A stretch of 19,913 nucleotides of DNA, taken from positions 1-19,913 of the forward strand of contig CAJVPJ010000650.1 in NCBI GenBank assembly GCA_910592205.1, given 5' to 3'. The notes below the pieces were generated by a model. It ran no database searches, was not told where the DNA came from, and worked only from the letters and a program-made list of their open reading frames with translations. Origin of the DNA: Paraglomus occultum. Taxonomy: Eukaryota > Glomeromycota > Glomeromycetes > Paraglomerales > Paraglomeraceae. This document shows positions 19,912 through 19,913 of the stretch, in pieces. Within the stretch, counting starts at the first letter, position 1. Every line of letters begins with the position of its first letter. The position numbers were made by a program, and so were the translations under genes.

Positions 19912-19913
19912 AT

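Noticed and set aside
1-19913. CRISPR arrays, bacterial operons, rRNA or phage-like genes
   Set aside because: No regularly spaced repeats, no Shine-Dalgarno-driven gene strings and no rRNA-like segments were seen. The intron-bearing zinc-cluster gene points to a fungal nucleus.

Overview
The window looks like gene-poor, strongly A+T-rich nuclear DNA from a filamentous fungus. The one clear gene encodes a Zn2Cys6 zinc-cluster transcription factor with a fungal-specific transcription factor domain, split by three short GT-AG introns, which is a fungus-only architecture. The very low gene density, the A/T-rich spacers and a decayed copy of a transposon-associated protein family that I associate with arbuscular mycorrhizal fungi make Mucoromycota, perhaps Glomeromycotina, my best guess. 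That placement is inference. No bacterial, organellar or viral feature was found.

Layout. Bases 1 to about 630 hold a plus-strand pseudogene, readable only by changing frame several times. Bases 630 to 7300 carry no confident gene. They contain microsatellites, two adjacent hairpins near 1210-1274, perfect palindromes at 1679-1699 and 4776-4791, an unrecognised open stretch at 4259-4410, and a possible small gene at 6101-6337 behind a TATA-like, pyrimidine-rich promoter.

The transcription factor occupies 11139 down to 7330 on the minus strand. I reconstructed four exons (11139-11050, 10713-9972, 9785-9586, 9447-7330), giving 1049 residues. The zinc cluster is assembled across intron 1. The middle homology domain spans exons 2 to 4. 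The C-terminal third is rich in Gln, Ser and Pro, with a polyglutamine tract, and ends in a His-rich tail. An 18-bp perfect palindrome next to a TATA-like element lies about 170 bp upstream of the start codon.

From 11.3 kb to the right edge I see no gene I can defend. Short unrecognised open stretches lie at 15399-15506, 17170-17337 and on the minus strand at the right edge. The last 2.5 kb holds repeat debris: a hairpin block bounded by 9-bp direct repeats (17441-17551), a possible Tc1/mariner-like inverted end (about 18880-18990), a TTTA microsatellite (19520-19580) and a foldback element (about 19590-19770). No multi-gene system is visible. The most interesting objects are the transcription factor with its promoter palindrome and metal-ligand-like tail, and the palindromic and foldback elements in the spacers.
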